Assembly (NCBI GenBank): GCA_050954505.1
Contig: JBPBPY010000302.1
Coordinates: forward strand, 1 to 6,888
Direction: 5' to 3'
Length of the DNA: 6,888 nt
Source of the DNA: JAQGMO01 sp050954505
Lineage (GTDB): Bacteria; Pseudomonadota; Gammaproteobacteria; Burkholderiales; Burkholderiaceae_D
Shown here: one piece after another, positions 5,696 to 6,888 of the stretch
Layout: every line of letters starts with the position of its first letter
Numbering within the stretch: position 1 is the first letter of the stretch
The notes under the pieces: model-generated
Seen by the model: only the letters and a program-made list of their open reading frames with translations
Databases searched by the model: none
What the model was told of the DNA's origin: nothing
Position numbers and translations under genes: made by a program

Positions 5696-6106
5696 ATGAA
5701 AACCAAACAAATTCTCACGCTCGACGATGTCAAGAAAATTGCTTCCGGCGCTGAAGCCGAGGCGCTCGCCAACAACTGGGCAGTCACCATCACCATCGTC
5801 GATGACGGCGGCCATTTGCTGTGGCTGCAGCGCCTCGATGGCGCCGCGCCGATCTCGACACTGATCGGGCCATCGAAAGCGCGCACTTCGGCAATTGGCC
5901 AGCGCGAATCGAAAATTTATGAAGACATGATCAACAATGGCCGTTATGCTTTCATGTCGATTCCCGATGTGAATGGCTTGCTCGAAGGCGGCGTGCCCAT
6001 CATGGTCGATGGCCAGTGCCTCGGTGCAGTGGGCGTGTCAGGTGTGAAGTCGTCGGAAGATGTACAGATTGCCAAAGCCGGGATTGCCGCATTGCTGGGT
6101 GCCTGA
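5696..6106 (+). CDS. GlcG/HbpS family (DUF336) heme-binding-type protein
   Basis: This 136-residue protein belongs to the GlcG/HbpS family (Pfam Haem_degrading, formerly DUF336). A Streptomyces member, HbpS, binds heme and senses redox stress; E. coli glcG sits in the glycolate operon with no settled role. Function here is therefore uncertain, and no glc or heme genes are adjacent. Family features seen: VDDGGHLL (35-42), the SKARTSA segment (60-66), EGGVPI (97-102), GAVGVSG (110-116) and EDVQIAKAGI (121-130) near the C-terminus. The length is normal for the family. There is no signal peptide, so it should be cytoplasmic, unlike secreted HbpS. The frame is open further upstream with an ATG at 5660, but ATG 5696 has GGAG five bases before it, and the upstream ATG would place the start inside the promoter. 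It appears monocistronic, with its own promoter and a hairpin downstream. Confidence 0.9.
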   Translation: MKTKQILTLDDVKKIASGAEAEALANNWAVTITIVDDGGHLLWLQRLDGAAPISTLIGPSKARTSAIGQRESKIYEDMINNGRYAFMSIPDVNGLLEGGVPIMVDGQCLGAVGVSGVKSSEDVQIAKAGIAALLGA

Positions 6107-6131
6107 GCAGACAATTTCTGGTAAAACGAAG

Positions 6132-6150
6132 CCGCCCCGGTGCTGGGCGG
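6132..6150 (+). terminator. GC-rich hairpin after the GlcG-like gene, possible terminator
   Basis: CCGCCC (6132-6137) and GGGCGG (6145-6150) form a 6-bp GC-only stem with a 7-base loop, 25 bases after the stop codon. The position suits a terminator, but the plus-strand sequence that follows (GCCTCAACC) has no T-run, so it is not a canonical intrinsic terminator. Read on the minus strand, the stem is followed by TTCGTTTTA, a better T-tract, yet no minus-strand gene is seen to use it. Confidence 0.35.
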
Positions 6151-6192
6151 GCCTCAACCGTTCAATACAATAAGAACACTATTTACGGTCGT

Positions 6193-6216
6193 TCAGGCTG
6201 CCTTGCGGTTGCCTGA
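6193..6216. repeat. Inverted repeat overlapping the carA -35 box
   Basis: TCAGGC (6193-6198) and GCCTGA (6211-6216) are perfect 6-base inverted arms separated by 12 bases. The right arm overlaps the candidate -35 TTGCCT (6209-6214) of carA. A protein bound here would block RNA polymerase, so this is a possible operator; it may also be coincidental in GC-rich DNA. Confidence 0.35.
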
Positions 6217-6238
6217 GCGGGGCCTCTCGGGCTATAAT
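6209..6238 (+). promoter_or_regulatory. Promoter for carA
   Basis: A perfect -10 TATAAT (6233-6238) is preceded at 18 bases by TTGCCT (6209-6214), 4 of 6 matches to the -35 consensus. Transcription would begin near 6245 and give carA a leader of about 157 nucleotides, unusually long next to the other genes in the window. Confidence 0.65.
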
Positions 6239-6244
6239 CTTGAG

Positions 6245-6401
6245 GTTTAGCCATTTTACGCCGCCGTAGCGCATAAACTACCTTCATCTCGTTCCTCATC
6301 TCCGTTCGTCTACCCAGGGCCATTGCTGCCCAGGTCAACTTGCGGCGCCCTGATCGGGCACGGACACAGCGCAGCGGCGGTAACAACTCAGGAGTTACCC
6401 C
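6245..6401 (+). promoter_or_regulatory. Long untranslated leader of carA
   Basis: From the predicted transcription start to the TTG codon there are about 157 bases with no gene. The first part (6281-6315) is nearly pure pyrimidine, G-poor, with an imperfect direct repeat CATCTCGTTC / CATCTCCGTTC (6285-6294 and 6297-6307). A stem GGGC (6317-6320) / GCCC (6328-6331) follows, extended by CC/GG across an A-A mismatch. The last part folds over the ribosome binding site (separate entry). There is no ATG in the leader, so no ATG-started leader peptide. A regulatory role in pyrimidine or arginine control is inference. Confidence 0.4.
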
Positions 6402-6408
6402 TTGCCGC
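6374..6408 (+). promoter_or_regulatory. Hairpin covering the carA Shine-Dalgarno and TTG start
   Basis: GGTAAC (6379-6384) pairs perfectly with GTTACC (6394-6399), and the adjoining GCGGC (6374-6378) pairs with GCCGC (6404-6408), leaving a 4-base bulge (6400-6403). In total there are 11 base pairs around a 9-base loop. The AGGAG Shine-Dalgarno (6390-6394) falls in the loop and first base of the 3' arm, and the TTG start (6402-6404) straddles bulge and outer stem. Such placement could hold down translation initiation. Confidence 0.5.
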
Positions 6409-6888
6409 CATTATTCTCCGGCCCGACCATACCAGCCATACTTGCCCTCGCCGACGGTTCGATCTTCCAGGGATTTTCGATCGGCGCTGCCGGCCATACC
6501 ATCGGTGAAGTCGTCTTCAATACCTCCATGACCGGCTACCAGGAAATCCTGACCGATCCCAGCTACAACAGCCAGATCGTCACGCTGACCTATCCGCACA
6601 TCGGCAATACCGGCATCAATCCAGAAGACGTCGAATCGGCCCGCGTGCATGCCGCCGGCCTGATCATCCGCGACCTGCCGCGCATGGTTTCGAATTTCCG
6701 TTCCACCCAGACCTTGCCGCAATACCTGGCGACCCAGAATGTGGTGGCGATCTCCGGCATCGATACCCGCAAGCTGACCCGCATCTTGCGCGAGAAGGGT
6801 GCGCAGAACGGCGCCATCCTGGCCGGCGCCGAAGCCACGCCGCAACGCGCGCTGGAACTGGCCAAGTCCTTTCCAGGCCTGGCGGGCA
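6402..6888 (+). CDS. carA: Carbamoyl-phosphate synthase small (glutaminase) subunit CarA, 3'-truncated by the window edge
   Basis: CarA is the glutamine-hydrolysing subunit of carbamoyl-phosphate synthase; it passes ammonia to CarB, which makes carbamoyl phosphate for both pyrimidine and arginine synthesis in the cytoplasm. The 162 visible codons cover the N-terminal domain of a protein usually about 370-390 residues long; the class-I glutamine amidotransferase domain with its catalytic Cys and His lies beyond the right edge. Diagnostic segments are ALADGSIFQG, GEVVFNTSMTGYQEILTDPSY, TYPHIGNTGIN, and AISGIDTRKLTRILREKG. The start is TTG 6402: it gives the usual PPLFSGP...AILALADG beginning, has AGGAG seven bases upstream, and the first in-frame ATG (6525) would cut into the conserved core. 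The gene has its own TATAAT promoter and a long leader with a hairpin at the start site. carB is expected downstream, outside the window. Confidence 0.96.
   Translation, partial: MPPLFSGPTIPAILALADGSIFQGFSIGAAGHTIGEVVFNTSMTGYQEILTDPSYNSQIVTLTYPHIGNTGINPEDVESARVHAAGLIIRDLPRMVSNFRSTQTLPQYLATQNVVAISGIDTRKLTRILREKGAQNGAILAGAEATPQRALELAKSFPGLAG

Noticed and set aside
6183..6386. 67-codon minus-strand frame across the carA promoter and leader
   Set aside because: Arg-rich shadow composition with no motif, lying over a clear promoter and leader on the other strand.
6411..6845. 144-codon minus-strand frame at the right end
   Set aside because: It is antisense to the strongly conserved carA coding sequence.
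1..6888. A new defence, mobile or biosynthetic system
   Set aside because: All genes but one belong to well-known housekeeping, regulatory or envelope families. There are no transposase, integrase, toxin-antitoxin, CRISPR or attachment-site signatures, and the gene order is ordinary for a chromosome.

Overview
The window reads as ordinary chromosomal DNA of a GC-rich betaproteobacterium, most likely a member of the Burkholderiales and plausibly Oxalobacteraceae. This rests on my recollection of how the PhoU, PhoB, PhoR and CarA proteins look in that group and on the order phoU-phoB-phoR; I could not run a search, so the genus is left open. I see no mobile element, CRISPR array, tRNA or rRNA, and no convincing undescribed system. 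The more interesting material is regulatory: an RNA hairpin over the ribosome binding site and TTG start of carA, a paired promoter in front of a cell-wall peptidase gene, and an orphan protein gene with a hexanucleotide repeat.

Layout. Positions 2-1407 hold the end of a phosphate-control operon on the plus strand: phoU (its first codons lie outside the window) and phoB, followed after 48 bases by phoR (1456-2778). These encode the Pho two-component system, with PhoR the sensor kinase, PhoB its DNA-binding response regulator and PhoU the negative regulator that links the Pst transporter to PhoR. The operon promoter and any Pho box must lie upstream of the window. A 206-residue protein of unknown function (2878-3498) follows, then a probable lipid-anchored patatin-like phospholipase (3694-4632). 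A convergent 171-base gap without a clear terminator separates this from a secreted NlpC/P60 (C40) peptidoglycan peptidase on the minus strand (4804-5412).

An AT-rich divergent region (5413-5695) carries promoters for the peptidase and, on the other strand, for a small GlcG/HbpS-family protein (5696-6106). A 295-base non-coding stretch (6107-6401) then contains a hairpin, a good sigma-70-type promoter and a leader of about 157 nucleotides for carA. carA encodes the glutaminase subunit of carbamoyl-phosphate synthase and runs off the right edge; it starts at a TTG codon behind a near-perfect Shine-Dalgarno sequence.

How the genes fit together: only phoU-phoB-phoR form an evident functional unit. 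The patatin lipoprotein and the C40 peptidase both act at the cell envelope but are convergently transcribed with separate promoters. The GlcG-like gene and carA each appear to have their own promoter. I see no reason to read the rest as a joint pathway.
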